Positions 1-8,558 of a stretch of 64,000 bases of DNA are shown piece after piece. The translations under genes were made by a program, and so were the position numbers. A model generated the notes under the pieces. It saw only the letters and a program-made list of their open reading frames with translations, was not told the DNA's origin and made no database searches. Source of the stretch: Branchiibius cervicis (GTDB taxonomy: Bacteria > Actinomycetota > Actinomycetes > Actinomycetales > Dermatophilaceae); contig NZ_JBHSWJ010000002.1 of the NCBI RefSeq assembly GCF_042661605.1, forward strand, positions 1 to 64,000, read 5' to 3'. Each line of letters opens with the position of its first letter. Within the stretch, counting starts at the first letter, position 1.

Positions 1-71
1 TTCTTGAGTTCGAAGGGGCTGAGCTGCGAAAGACGGTGAATCTCGGCCCGGGTGAAAGTCTGGGTGGTCAT
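1..71 (-). CDS. Aspartate 4-decarboxylase, N-terminal fragment
   Basis: Only the first 23-24 codons are inside the window; the gene runs off the left edge. The translation starts MTTQTFTRAEIHRLSQL and continues SPFELK. The LSPFELK segment is typical of the N-terminus of PLP-dependent aspartate 4-decarboxylases, which convert aspartate to alanine and CO2. An AGGAG ribosome site sits about 7 bases before the ATG. Two AspT-type aspartate:alanine exchangers lie directly upstream on the same strand, the classical partners of this enzyme, and this context is the main support. A related class I aminotransferase cannot be excluded from so short a piece. Confidence 0.7.
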   Translation of the reverse strand, partial: MTTQTFTRAEIHRLSQLSPFELK

Positions 72-106
72 GGCGGGTCTCCTATCGGACGAGTCGTGTG
101 TTCGGA

Positions 107-1810
107 TCAGTGGTTGAGGATGACGATGACCGCCCCCCAGATGGTCAGAAGGACATTGCTGATGGCGTAGGGGATCGTGTACCCCAGCGTGGGGATCTGC
201 GATCGCGACGTCTCGTTGACCGCACCGATCGCTGCGGTAGTGGTCTGGCCGCCGGCGAGCACACCCATGAGGATCGGGAAGCGGATCTTTTGCACGTAGT
301 GCCCGAACAAGAACCCCACGATCAACGGGATGACGGTGGCGATCGCTCCGAAGACCAGCAACCCCCAGCCGGCCTGCTTGAGACCGGACACGAAGGACGG
401 ACCGGCGTTCAAGCCCACGATGGCCACGAACACGCACAGTCCGAGGGTGTCCATCATCCATTGGGCGCCCGGCGGGACGTGACCGAACGTCGGGTATTTG
501 CCGCGCAGCCAGCCGAAGACCAGACCCATGATGAGGGCGCCGCCGGAGGTGGACAGGGAGATCGGGACGCCGCCGACGGTCACCGCCAGGATGCCGAGGC
601 AGCCGCCGAGGAACGTGCCCAGTCCGACCCACACCATGTCGGTGGCGAAGCTCGTAGGGACGGGTACGCCGATGGCTCTGGCCGCCGGGTCGACGAGGCG
701 TTTGGGACCGGTCAGGATGAGCGTGTCACCGCGCTCGACCTTGGTGGCCAGCACGTACGGGTATTCCGACCCGGCCCGATAGAGCTTGTCGATGTAAACC
801 CCGACCATGAACGGCTGCTGGCGTAGTTCGGAGATCGTGCGGCCCAGCTCGTGGTCGTTGGACGCGACGACGCGCATCGTCTCGCTGAGGTAGCCCAGCA
901 GGGTGACGTCGTCGGTTTCCGGTCCGATATTGGTGCGGGCGTCGAAGTCCACCAGGTCGTGGCGCAGGGCGCTGACCGCGACGACGTCCCCGCGCTGCAG
1001 GACGGTGTCCTGGGTGTGGTGGATGATGGTCCCGCCGCGACGGACCCGCGTGATGTAGATCCGCCGTCCGTGCTGCTTCTGATCCTGCTCGAACTGGTCG
1101 ATGGTCTTGCCGACGAGCTCGTCGTGATCCACGGTGTAGGCCCGAAGTACCGATTCCTCGTATGCGTTGCGGGTGTCAGGGTCGTCGTCGGGTGTGTCGA
1201 GTTCCTTTGACAGTTCTGCCGATTCGGCCGCGAGGTCGCAGTGGTAGAGCTTGGGCAGCACGTTGGCCAGCAGGACTGCGCACAAGATGGTGCCCAGCGG
1301 GTAGCACACGGCGTACCCGACGGCGACCAGGTTCTGCTGCTGCTGCACCTGCGCTGCGCTCAGGCCGGGCAGGTTGGCGATGGCATCGCTCGCGGTTCCG
1401 ATGGCGGCCGACTGGGTGAGGGCGCCGGACAACAACCCGGCGCTCAGGCCCGGCCCGTAGCCGAGCATGGACGCGAACAGCCAACAGACCAGCAGGCCGG
1501 TGACGGCCACGATCACGGCATTGAGGACCTGAGGTAGGCCGTCCTTTCTCAGTCCCCGGAAGAACTGCGGGCCCACCTTGTAGCCGAGCGCGAACAGGAA
1601 GAGGGTGAAGAACAGGTTCTTGACCGTGCCGTCGATCTGCACCTTGACCTGTGCTCCGATGACCAGGCCGGCCACCAGGCATCCGGTGACGGCGCCCAGC
1701 GCGATGGAGCGGTAGTGCAGTTTGCCGGCGAAGAAGCCGATGGCGACGGTGATGAAGACCAGAAGTTCGGGGTGCGGCCGGAACACGTGGTCGGTCAGGA
1801 AGGTCCACAC
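107..1810 (-). CDS. AspT-family aspartate:alanine exchanger (proximal copy)
   Basis: A 567-residue inner-membrane antiporter of the AAE (AspT/YidE/YbjL) family. The layout is typical: a hydrophobic half (about residues 10-190), a soluble middle (about 200-380) with two TrkA-C/RCK_C-like lobes, and a second hydrophobic half (about 390-565). The family's internal duplication shows as GALTQSAAIGTASDAI in the first half and AGGQTTTAAIGAVNE in the second. AspT swaps external aspartate for internal alanine; with decarboxylation this consumes a cytoplasmic proton and builds proton motive force. The gene lies between a close paralogue (27 bases upstream) and the decarboxylase start (35 bases downstream). 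Substrate is inferred from family and context. Confidence 0.88.
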   Translation of the reverse strand: MWTFLTDHVFRPHPELLVFITVAIGFFAGKLHYRSIALGAVTGCLVAGLVIGAQVKVQIDGTVKNLFFTLFLFALGYKVGPQFFRGLRKDGLPQVLNAVIVAVTGLLVCWLFASMLGYGPGLSAGLLSGALTQSAAIGTASDAIANLPGLSAAQVQQQQNLVAVGYAVCYPLGTILCAVLLANVLPKLYHCDLAAESAELSKELDTPDDDPDTRNAYEESVLRAYTVDHDELVGKTIDQFEQDQKQHGRRIYITRVRRGGTIIHHTQDTVLQRGDVVAVSALRHDLVDFDARTNIGPETDDVTLLGYLSETMRVVASNDHELGRTISELRQQPFMVGVYIDKLYRAGSEYPYVLATKVERGDTLILTGPKRLVDPAARAIGVPVPTSFATDMVWVGLGTFLGGCLGILAVTVGGVPISLSTSGGALIMGLVFGWLRGKYPTFGHVPPGAQWMMDTLGLCVFVAIVGLNAGPSFVSGLKQAGWGLLVFGAIATVIPLIVGFLFGHYVQKIRFPILMGVLAGGQTTTAAIGAVNETSRSQIPTLGYTIPYAISNVLLTIWGAVIVILNH

Positions 1811-1837
1811 CTGGTGTACCTCCGGTCTCGACTCGGG

Positions 1838-3526
1838 TTACTTCGCCGCGACGAGCATCGCGACAAGGATCGGACCGGTGAGCGGGAGTAAGAAGTTGGA
1901 GAGCGCGTAGGTGATCGTGTAGCCCAGCATCGGCACGGAGCTGTCCGCGGTCTGGGTCAAAGAGGTGATGGCCGGGGTCGAGCACTGCTGGCCGGCGATG
2001 GCACCCAGCAGGATCGGGTCCTGGATCTTCAGGAGTCGGCGGCCCACGATCAACGAGATGGTGGCCGGGATGAGCACCATGCCGATCCCGGCGAGCGGTA
2101 GGAGCAGGCCGTGCTGTTTGAGCATGGGGAGGGCTTCGGGGCCGGCGGCGAGGCCGGTGCACGCGATGAAGATCGACAGACCCAGATCTTTCAGTGTGGT
2201 GGCCGCCTGGGGTGGGTAGGCGCCGATCACCTGGGTGCGCGATCGGAACCACCCGAAGATCAGCCCGGAGACCAGGCAGCCGCCGCCGGTGCCCAGCGAC
2301 AGCGGCACGTCTCCGAGCTTGACCGACAACTGGCCGATCAACGAGCCGACGACGATGCCGAGACCCAGGTAGATGTAGTCGGTGGCATTGCTGGTGACCG
2401 TGACACCGATCTTCTTGATCAGCCGGTCGATCGCGGCGCGGGCACCGACGAGCGTGACGATGTCGCCGCGTCGAAGCACCGTGGCCGGCGTGACCGGAAG
2501 GTGTTGATCGGTGGAGCGGATCAACTCGGTGACGTAGACGCCGGAGCCGCGCAACGCGCCGTACTCGTCCTGCATCTGCTCCAGGGTCTTGCCGTCGACC
2601 TCCTTCTGCGTCAGCGTCACCTGTTTGGTGGCCACCCGGCTCTGGGATTCCGGGTCTCCGGCCACCTCCGGACCGATGACCGAGTCCGCCTTGATCTCCG
2701 CGGTGCGTTCGCCGACGAGCAGAAGTGTGTCACCCGATTGCAGCACCAGGTCGGAGTCGACGGTGAGGTCGGGCGCCCCGACACGACGTACCGACTCGAC
2801 CGAGACGTCATCGTTCAGATCGGACTCGATGGCCGCGACGGTTTTGCCTGCGGCTTGGGACACCTGGAAGGTGCGTCCCACCAGAGCGGGGGCGGCGACC
2901 ACCTCACCGGAGGCGATGGCGTCGCTCGAGCCGCGCATCGATCGAGCGATCTTGGCGCACTCGTCACGAAGGTTGATCCGCAGCAGCAGTGGATAGATCT
3001 GGCTGGTCAGCAGCACGATGGTGATCAGGCCGAAGAAGTAGCAGACGGTATAACCGGTGGCCACGTTGTTCTGGTACTGGGTGATCTGTTGGGAACTCAG
3101 ACCCGGGACGTTGCCGATGGCCTCTGTGGCCGTGCCGACGACAGCGGACTCGGTCGCTGCGCCTGCGAGAATGCCGGAGGCCGTGCCCAGGTCGAGTTTG
3201 AAGGCCTTGGCGAGGAAGAAGGCGATGGCCAGCACGCTGACCATCTCGATGAGGCACAAAACCAGGAAGCGCAGGCTGCGCTTGTTCAGGTTGGCGAAGA
3301 ACTGCGGGCCGGCCATGTAACCCAACGAGAAGATGAACAGGGCGAAGAAGACGACCTTCACGTCGTTGTCGACCTTGACGTGCTGGGTCCCGATCAGCAG
3401 CGCGACGATGAGCGTCCCGCAGATGCCGCCGAGCTTGATCGGGCCGAGGTGCAGCTTGCCGACGAGGTAGCCGCCCGCGATGCATAGGAAAATGGCCAGT
3501 TCGGCATGGTCCCGGAGTAACGACAT
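1838..3526 (-). CDS. AspT-family aspartate:alanine exchanger (distal copy)
   Basis: A 562-residue paralogue of the next gene with the same plan: membrane half, two RCK_C-like lobes (about residues 205-375), membrane half. The duplicated motifs are GAATESAVVGTATEAI near residue 125 and AGQQCSTPAITSLTQ near residue 520. It is the first gene of the presumed three-gene unit (exchanger, exchanger, decarboxylase). The two copies are clearly diverged along their length, so the duplication is not recent. They may differ in substrate or work as a heteromer; the sequence does not decide this. No convincing operator is visible in the 84 bases upstream. Confidence 0.88.
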   Translation of the reverse strand: MSLLRDHAELAIFLCIAGGYLVGKLHLGPIKLGGICGTLIVALLIGTQHVKVDNDVKVVFFALFIFSLGYMAGPQFFANLNKRSLRFLVLCLIEMVSVLAIAFFLAKAFKLDLGTASGILAGAATESAVVGTATEAIGNVPGLSSQQITQYQNNVATGYTVCYFFGLITIVLLTSQIYPLLLRINLRDECAKIARSMRGSSDAIASGEVVAAPALVGRTFQVSQAAGKTVAAIESDLNDDVSVESVRRVGAPDLTVDSDLVLQSGDTLLLVGERTAEIKADSVIGPEVAGDPESQSRVATKQVTLTQKEVDGKTLEQMQDEYGALRGSGVYVTELIRSTDQHLPVTPATVLRRGDIVTLVGARAAIDRLIKKIGVTVTSNATDYIYLGLGIVVGSLIGQLSVKLGDVPLSLGTGGGCLVSGLIFGWFRSRTQVIGAYPPQAATTLKDLGLSIFIACTGLAAGPEALPMLKQHGLLLPLAGIGMVLIPATISLIVGRRLLKIQDPILLGAIAGQQCSTPAITSLTQTADSSVPMLGYTITYALSNFLLPLTGPILVAMLVAAK

Positions 3527-3610
3527 ATGCCTGCCCCGATCCGCTCATCATTGCTGTGACCTGCGGTTACCTGTGGCAAGCTACGCCCGGCTCACATCGA
3601 CCGGCGACCT

Positions 3611-4420
3611 TCAATCACCCATACGGGTGAGTGGTGAACTGTGCACGTACGGCGTGGTCTCGGCGACGTGTTGCAGCCCCAGTTTGGTCAGGATGGGCCG
3701 GGAGTCCGGTGAGGTGTCCAGGCGCATGTAGCGGTAGCCACGGTCGATCGCACGTTGCGCCCGCCAGGTGACCGTCGAGCGGTAGATACCCTTCCGCCGC
3801 CACCGGGGCAGCGTCGAACCGCCCCACATGGACGCGAAGTCGGTGCCCGGGGAGTACCGGCACCAGGCGGCGCAGAGGACCGGAGTCTCGCGGTCCTGCT
3901 CGACGAGGACGACGTCGAGGCTGGTCGGGTCGGCCTCCTTCTCGCGGCGCAGCTCCTCGGTCATGTCGCCATCGCGCGGACCCCAGATGGTCTGCATCAA
4001 CTCGTGGATGCGGTGGTAATCCTGCGGCGAATCCGCCTCTCGCAGAGTCACACCCGCGGGGAGCGCCACCCCGTGCACAAGAGCAGCGGATTCGCCGAGC
4101 AGCAGCGCTTCGTCATCCTCCTTCTGAAAACCATTGCTTTGCAGGCGGTTTCCCAGATCAGCCGGCTCGTCGTAGGAGTACGTCTTCCACTCCACGCGCT
4201 CCCCGCGAGCGGTGAAGAACGCTGCCGTCCGGGCGATCCAGTGATCCGGATCGTCACCGAGCCCTTCGGGTGACTCGACCATGGCGTACGACGCCCCCGG
4301 CGTGACCGGGTAGCGGCGCCGGACCGGTCCGTCCAGGTCCCGGACGATCCCCGGCCCGCCCTCTGACTCGCGGTTCGCCAGACGGATCTGCTGGTGGAAC
4401 TGCTGCAGCAACGAATTCAC
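3611..4420 (-). CDS. GNAT-family N-acetyltransferase
   Basis: A 269-residue protein whose C-terminal half looks like a GCN5-related acetyltransferase. The acyl-CoA loop is visible as STLPRWRRKGIYRSTVTWRA (about residues 205-225), followed by a conserved-looking RLDTSPDSRPILTKLGL segment typical of the last GNAT strands. The N-terminal half (to about residue 125) has no domain I can name, though large GNATs often carry a degenerate second copy there. It is cytoplasmic, with no signal peptide or membrane segment. The gene is monocistronic, 84 bases from the AspT operon start on the same strand. Substrate unknown. Confidence 0.8.
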   Translation of the reverse strand: MNSLLQQFHQQIRLANRESEGGPGIVRDLDGPVRRRYPVTPGASYAMVESPEGLGDDPDHWIARTAAFFTARGERVEWKTYSYDEPADLGNRLQSNGFQKEDDEALLLGESAALVHGVALPAGVTLREADSPQDYHRIHELMQTIWGPRDGDMTEELRREKEADPTSLDVVLVEQDRETPVLCAAWCRYSPGTDFASMWGGSTLPRWRRKGIYRSTVTWRAQRAIDRGYRYMRLDTSPDSRPILTKLGLQHVAETTPYVHSSPLTRMGD

Positions 4421-4471
4421 GTGGCCACCTTGTCAGAGGGCTGCCGTGGTGCACGACCAGATTTTCGGCTC

Positions 4472-4538
4472 TGTCGTCACACATCGTGATGCGGGGGCTG
4501 CTGGGGGCAGCGACTTGTGGCGATGTCGTCACACATCG
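4472..4538. repeat. Two 15-bp direct repeats, 52 bp apart
   Basis: The 15-mer TGTCGTCACACATCG occurs at 4472-4486 and again at 4524-4538, in the 126-base gap between the GNAT gene start and the end of the next membrane-protein gene. The second copy extends to CGATGTCGTCACACATCG, whose ends (CGATGT/ACATCG) are inverted repeats of each other. Function unknown: protein binding sites, or a remnant of a dispersed intergenic repeat. The 52-base spacing equals the period of the tandem array at 44.3-44.7 kb, but the sequences are not obviously related. Confidence 0.6.
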
Positions 4539-4546
4539 GGCAGAAG

Positions 4547-6574
4547 TCACGCGGTGGTCAGCGGATCGCGGGTGGCCAGAACTGCTGCGAACGGGAACGC
4601 GATCAGTGCCGCGATGGCTGGGATTCCGACCCCGGAATCGTTGATACACATAGCTATTGCGCACATCACCAGGACGCCGATCGCAGTCTCCCGCAGGAAC
4701 GGCACCTCCTCAGCGCCGACCCGGGTGTCGGCCGCGACCTCCAGCGGCTCGGAAAGACCCACGGCGTCGCCCAGTCGCCGGGCCCACGACCACCCGGGCT
4801 GGTTGGGCCGGCCCGCCAGCCACACGACGTACCCGCAGAAGATCAACGCCAACGGGATCAACGGACTGACCGGAGTCGCCACCAGCAGGCGCAGGTTCGC
4901 CCCCAGTTTCTCCCCGACGATGCCGCCGGAGCCGTCGAAGAGACCGGCGAAGAAGCGGCCGAGATAGCTGCGTGACGACGCCGGCCGCAACGCGTCGATG
5001 ACTCCCGCGATCACCGCCAGCAGGACCGCGACGCCCACGATCAGTGCTAGTCGTCGCCAGGACAGCGAGCGGCCCAACGACAGGACCACCATGATGCCGC
5101 CGGCAATGAGCAGGGGCGGCGGCCCACCGAAATCGGCGCCCCACATCGGGGCGGCCAGGACCAGCACCGCTGCGCCGCAGAGCAATCCGATGGTCCAGGC
5201 ACCGAGGCGGCGTTCGTCGACCGCGATCAACCGGCCGCCGAGCAGCCCCGCGAGCAGCAGCACGGCGGTCGCGAAGATGGCGTACCCGGCGTTGCCCATC
5301 CCGTAGTAACGGCCGCCGTACTCCGGCTGCAGGCCCAGCATCGCCGGCAGTTGCAGCGACGAGCCGTGCATGACGTCCAGCGCCAGTACCGCCGACGAGA
5401 CCGCACCCACTGTCACCCACGGCGAGCCGATCCAGCGCCGCCACGGTCCCGCGTAGGCGATCGCCACGATGACCCCGGCCCAGAGCAGTGAGAGCACCAC
5501 GAGCCACAGTGCCGGCGCCGGCCACCGCGACCAGGGCAGCAACCCGGCCAGGAAGGTGCCGATAGGGACGGCGGCGAGAAACGCCAGTGCGGGCCGGGTC
5601 CAGCGGGGGCGGCTGCGCACAACCATCGCGAGCAACCCGACGAAGAGCACGGCCCACGCGAGCCAGAACCACACCAGGACGGCGTGATTCACCGAGACCG
5701 CCCGGGCCAGGGCGGCGTTGTTCGCGGTCGCGGTCACGGCGTTTTGCGGGGTGGGGACCACCTGCAGCGGCGAACCGTGCACGCCAGCCGGCGGCGAGGA
5801 CGCGCCCAGCGTCTGCAGCATCGTCGCCGTGAGATCGGCCGTCTGGATCAGGGCCGGTTGCTTGGTCGAAGCTGAGCGCAGCACCCCGGCCGGGACCCCA
5901 GTGCCCAGGGCGTAGGCCAACCGCAGACCTGCGTCGTCGGACGACCCGTCGGACAGGCCCGTCACGATCAGCGTCGCCGTGGCGGGCAGTTTCCCCACGA
6001 TGGTGTTGAGCTCGGTGGCCGATGCTGTCACCAACGTGACTGCACAGGTCGTGAACGATGCCGTCGCGAGCGAGGCCGCGTAATGGGACACGCGACCGGT
6101 CGAATCCGCCGCGGCCAGAGCCGCATCCGGTCCGACTGCTTCGATGCAGCGACCGTGCCGGGTCGCGGTTGCGCCGAGCAGGCCGATGCCGGAGTCCGCG
6201 GATCGCCACTGCGCCCAGGACGGCCAGGTCGCGGTGCCCCCGCTCACGACCGGGGCCGGCGCAGCGCACCCGGCCGCGTCGACGCCGTGTCCGGCCCCGA
6301 GCGTGAGCCAGGCACTCGGCGTACACGCGGTGGATCCCACGGTGTGCACGACCTGGTTGGCGGTCGCGCCGTAGTCGAGCACCTGCCACAGGTCGGGGGT
6401 GCGGGTGGCGGAGACGTCGGTCCAGGCCAGTCCGGGTACGGCGACCAGCACCACCGAGCCGCTCGTCGCCACCGGCTTCGGGTCGGGCTGGGCGGTCACG
6501 AGCCCGGTCATGCCGTACGCGACGGCGAACAACGCGGCGATCGACACGACCGCGATCACCCAACGCCGCACCAC
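4547..6574 (-). CDS. Large membrane protein: phosphatase-superfamily-like ectodomain plus polytopic C-terminus
   Basis: A 675-residue protein with an N-terminal signal anchor (about residues 5-28), an extracytoplasmic domain to about residue 290, and roughly ten hydrophobic segments after that. The ectodomain opens with VVLVAVPGLAWTDV and TPDLWQVLDYGA, resembling the metal-site strand and following helix of alkaline-phosphatase/sulfatase-superfamily proteins, but I do not see a complete set of metal ligands. The membrane part has the striking motif EYGGRYYGMGNAGYAIFAT (about residues 435-453) and ends with INDSGVGIP. The gene at 8449-10557 is a paralogue with the same architecture. No function is established; context (GT87 transferase, lipoprotein) suggests an envelope glycan or lipid role. 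Confidence 0.75.
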   Translation of the reverse strand: MVRRWVIAVVSIAALFAVAYGMTGLVTAQPDPKPVATSGSVVLVAVPGLAWTDVSATRTPDLWQVLDYGATANQVVHTVGSTACTPSAWLTLGAGHGVDAAGCAAPAPVVSGGTATWPSWAQWRSADSGIGLLGATATRHGRCIEAVGPDAALAAADSTGRVSHYAASLATASFTTCAVTLVTASATELNTIVGKLPATATLIVTGLSDGSSDDAGLRLAYALGTGVPAGVLRSASTKQPALIQTADLTATMLQTLGASSPPAGVHGSPLQVVPTPQNAVTATANNAALARAVSVNHAVLVWFWLAWAVLFVGLLAMVVRSRPRWTRPALAFLAAVPIGTFLAGLLPWSRWPAPALWLVVLSLLWAGVIVAIAYAGPWRRWIGSPWVTVGAVSSAVLALDVMHGSSLQLPAMLGLQPEYGGRYYGMGNAGYAIFATAVLLLAGLLGGRLIAVDERRLGAWTIGLLCGAAVLVLAAPMWGADFGGPPPLLIAGGIMVVLSLGRSLSWRRLALIVGVAVLLAVIAGVIDALRPASSRSYLGRFFAGLFDGSGGIVGEKLGANLRLLVATPVSPLIPLALIFCGYVVWLAGRPNQPGWSWARRLGDAVGLSEPLEVAADTRVGAEEVPFLRETAIGVLVMCAIAMCINDSGVGIPAIAALIAFPFAAVLATRDPLTTA

Positions 6575-6647
6575 GGCCCGAGACTAATCGACCGAGGCTG
6601 TGGATAACTTCTGCGGTCGATGAGTCGGCGCCGATACCGTCCCGGCC

Positions 6648-7309
6648 ATGGAGACGCGAAAGGTGCGCCGCGGACTGGCGGTCGCAGCGGTAGGGCTGAC
6701 GTTGTCGGGCTGCAGTACGACGGTCTCGGTGCCCGGGGCGTCGACCACGCGTAGCTCGACGCCCCCGAAGGGCACGGTCGAGGACTACACGCTGCAGATG
6801 GCCCTGCCGGCGCAATGGGGGCCGTCCTGCGCAAGGACGTCGCCCGGGCCCAGCAGGACCTGGTCCATATGAGCGTGTGGCTGGTCGGCGGCCAGGGAGA
6901 GCAGCCGGCCGACCTGACCGTGACCCACGAGATCGATACGGCGCCGCGGGCCGGCACGGATGTCTCAGCCGCGCGTGAACGTGCGCTGATCGGCGAAGGG
7001 ATCCTGCAGTACAACGTCGACCCCACCAACATCTGGGACTTCACCCAGGGCCGGGGACATAGCTGTTTCTCCGATTTCACCCCGAAGGTGCCGGTCACGC
7101 GCTGGGAGCAGCACGGCCTCATCGGGTTGCAACTGCAGTGGACGTGCGTCGCGCAGGTGCCGGTGCGGGCTTGGGCCGTGATCGCGTTCGATCCGGCCGG
7201 GGTAAAGCACCGCATCACCATCACCGCCACACCGGCCTACTGGGCCGCGCACCAGGGGCAGATCGACACGGTTCGAGCGTCCTTGACGGCTACGGCCGCG
7301 CCGCCGTGA
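6648..7309 (+). pseudogene. Lipoprotein, apparent -1 frameshift (probable sequencing error)
   Basis: The first part (6648 onward) encodes a lipoprotein signal with lipobox LSGC near residue 25, then a Ser/Thr linker and VEDYTLQMALPAQW. The frame then breaks, and a second frame continues as VLRKDVARAQQDLVHMSVWL to the stop at 7309. The break lies at a run of five G (6817-6821); a sixth G would join both parts into one protein of about 220 residues. The second part has no start of its own with a ribosome site. The fold is unknown. It is divergent from the upstream membrane protein and just ahead of the GT87 gene. I believe the gene is functional in the cell and broken only in this sequence. Confidence 0.75.
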
Positions 7310-7334
7310 TCCGGGGACAGGGCAGAATGCCGGG

Positions 7335-8558
7335 GTGACCGTTGCCGCCCGCCCGTCCCGTTGGATCTGGGCGGCAGCCATCCTTGTCGCGTTGATCCGT
7401 CCGTACATGCTGATCAACCACTTCGTGGTACAGACCCCGCCGACCCGGTGGCTGGTCGACCTCGAGGTGTACCGCAACGCCGGCATCTCCAACCTCATCG
7501 GCCGGCCCGTCTACGCGGCCGTGACCGCGCCGCCGCAACTGCTGCCCTTCACCTACCCGCCGATCGCGTCCATCTTCGCCATCCTGCTGGCTCTCATCCC
7601 CTTCGGGCTGGCCGGATGGTTGTGGACGCTGGCCCAGTTCGCCGTACTCGCGGCCCTGGTGTGGTGGCTCTTCCGGGAGCCGGCCCAGCGCTGCGGCCGG
7701 TGGTGGCCGCTTGCGCTCGCCGGGATCTGGACCGCGGTGGGCTGCCTCCAGCCGGTCGGCGACGGCATCAGATTCGGTCAGGTGGACATCTTCCTCATGG
7801 CGCTGGTGCTCTTCGATCTGGGTGAGCGCAGCGGCCGGATCCCGCGCGGTGTCCTGATCGGGCTGGCTACCTCGATCAAGCTCACCCCCGGCATCTTCAT
7901 CGTTCACCTCCTGGTGACCCGGCAGTGGCGCGCCGCCGCCGCCGCCGCAAGCGCGGCCGGCTTCACGCTGGCCGCATTCTTGTTGTTGCCGAACGCCAGT
8001 TTTGCGTTCTGGGGCGGCGCCCTACAGGACCCCGACCGACTGGGCCTGAACGACGGCACGTCCAACCAGGCGTTGCGGGGGATCCTGCTACGAGCGCACT
8101 GGGACTCCAGTGCTCTGTGGCTGGTCCTGGTGCTGATCGTCATGGTCGTCGGACTGGGTATCGCCCGACGCGCGCACCGCCGCGGGTGGTTCTGGCACGA
8201 GGCGGCCGCCGTGGGCATCGTGGGGGTTCTCATCTCGCCGGTGTCGTGGATCCACCACTTCGTGTGGGTGGTGGTGGCGCTCGCAGCGCTGTTGCAGGTC
8301 CGCAAACTCCTGGCCGCCGCGATTGTCTGGGCGCTGTTCACGATGCCGCTGCCGTGGTGGGGTCAGTGGCGACTGCAGCAGGGTCTGGACTTCCCGGCCT
8401 CCTCCAGCGGCAATCCCGGCTGGCAACTGCTCAACGACAGTTACGGCCTTATCTCAGTGCTGCTACTCGGCGTTCTGGCGTGGTCGCTCCCGGCGGTACG
8501 TCGTCGAGCCGCCAGGCCGGACTCGCCGCGAGAAGCACCGTCAGCGGTATTGCCATGA
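7335..8558 (+). CDS. GT87-family polyprenyl-phosphate-mannose-dependent mannosyltransferase
   Basis: A 407-residue polytopic membrane protein (about 9-10 hydrophobic segments) starting at GTG. It looks like the DUF2029/GT87 family, including mycobacterial PimE, GT-C enzymes that add alpha-1,2-mannose to lipid-linked glycans outside the membrane. Supporting features are the early acidic loop VDLEVYRNAG (about residues 36-45), the YPP motif in LPFTYPPIASIF, GIRFGQVDIFLM (about residues 138-149), ATSIKLTPGIF, and NDGTSNQALRGI. Acceptor unknown. The last 110 bases overlap the 3' end of the convergent membrane-protein gene; both C-termini look real. Confidence 0.82.
   Translation: MTVAARPSRWIWAAAILVALIRPYMLINHFVVQTPPTRWLVDLEVYRNAGISNLIGRPVYAAVTAPPQLLPFTYPPIASIFAILLALIPFGLAGWLWTLAQFAVLAALVWWLFREPAQRCGRWWPLALAGIWTAVGCLQPVGDGIRFGQVDIFLMALVLFDLGERSGRIPRGVLIGLATSIKLTPGIFIVHLLVTRQWRAAAAAASAAGFTLAAFLLLPNASFAFWGGALQDPDRLGLNDGTSNQALRGILLRAHWDSSALWLVLVLIVMVVGLGIARRAHRRGWFWHEAAAVGIVGVLISPVSWIHHFVWVVVALAALLQVRKLLAAAIVWALFTMPLPWWGQWRLQQGLDFPASSSGNPGWQLLNDSYGLISVLLLGVLAWSLPAVRRRAARPDSPREAPSAVLP

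Noticed and set aside
2111..3487. 458-residue frame antisense to the distal AspT gene
   Set aside because: Acidic, repetitive translation with no domain; the AspT reading has membrane helices and duplicated motifs.
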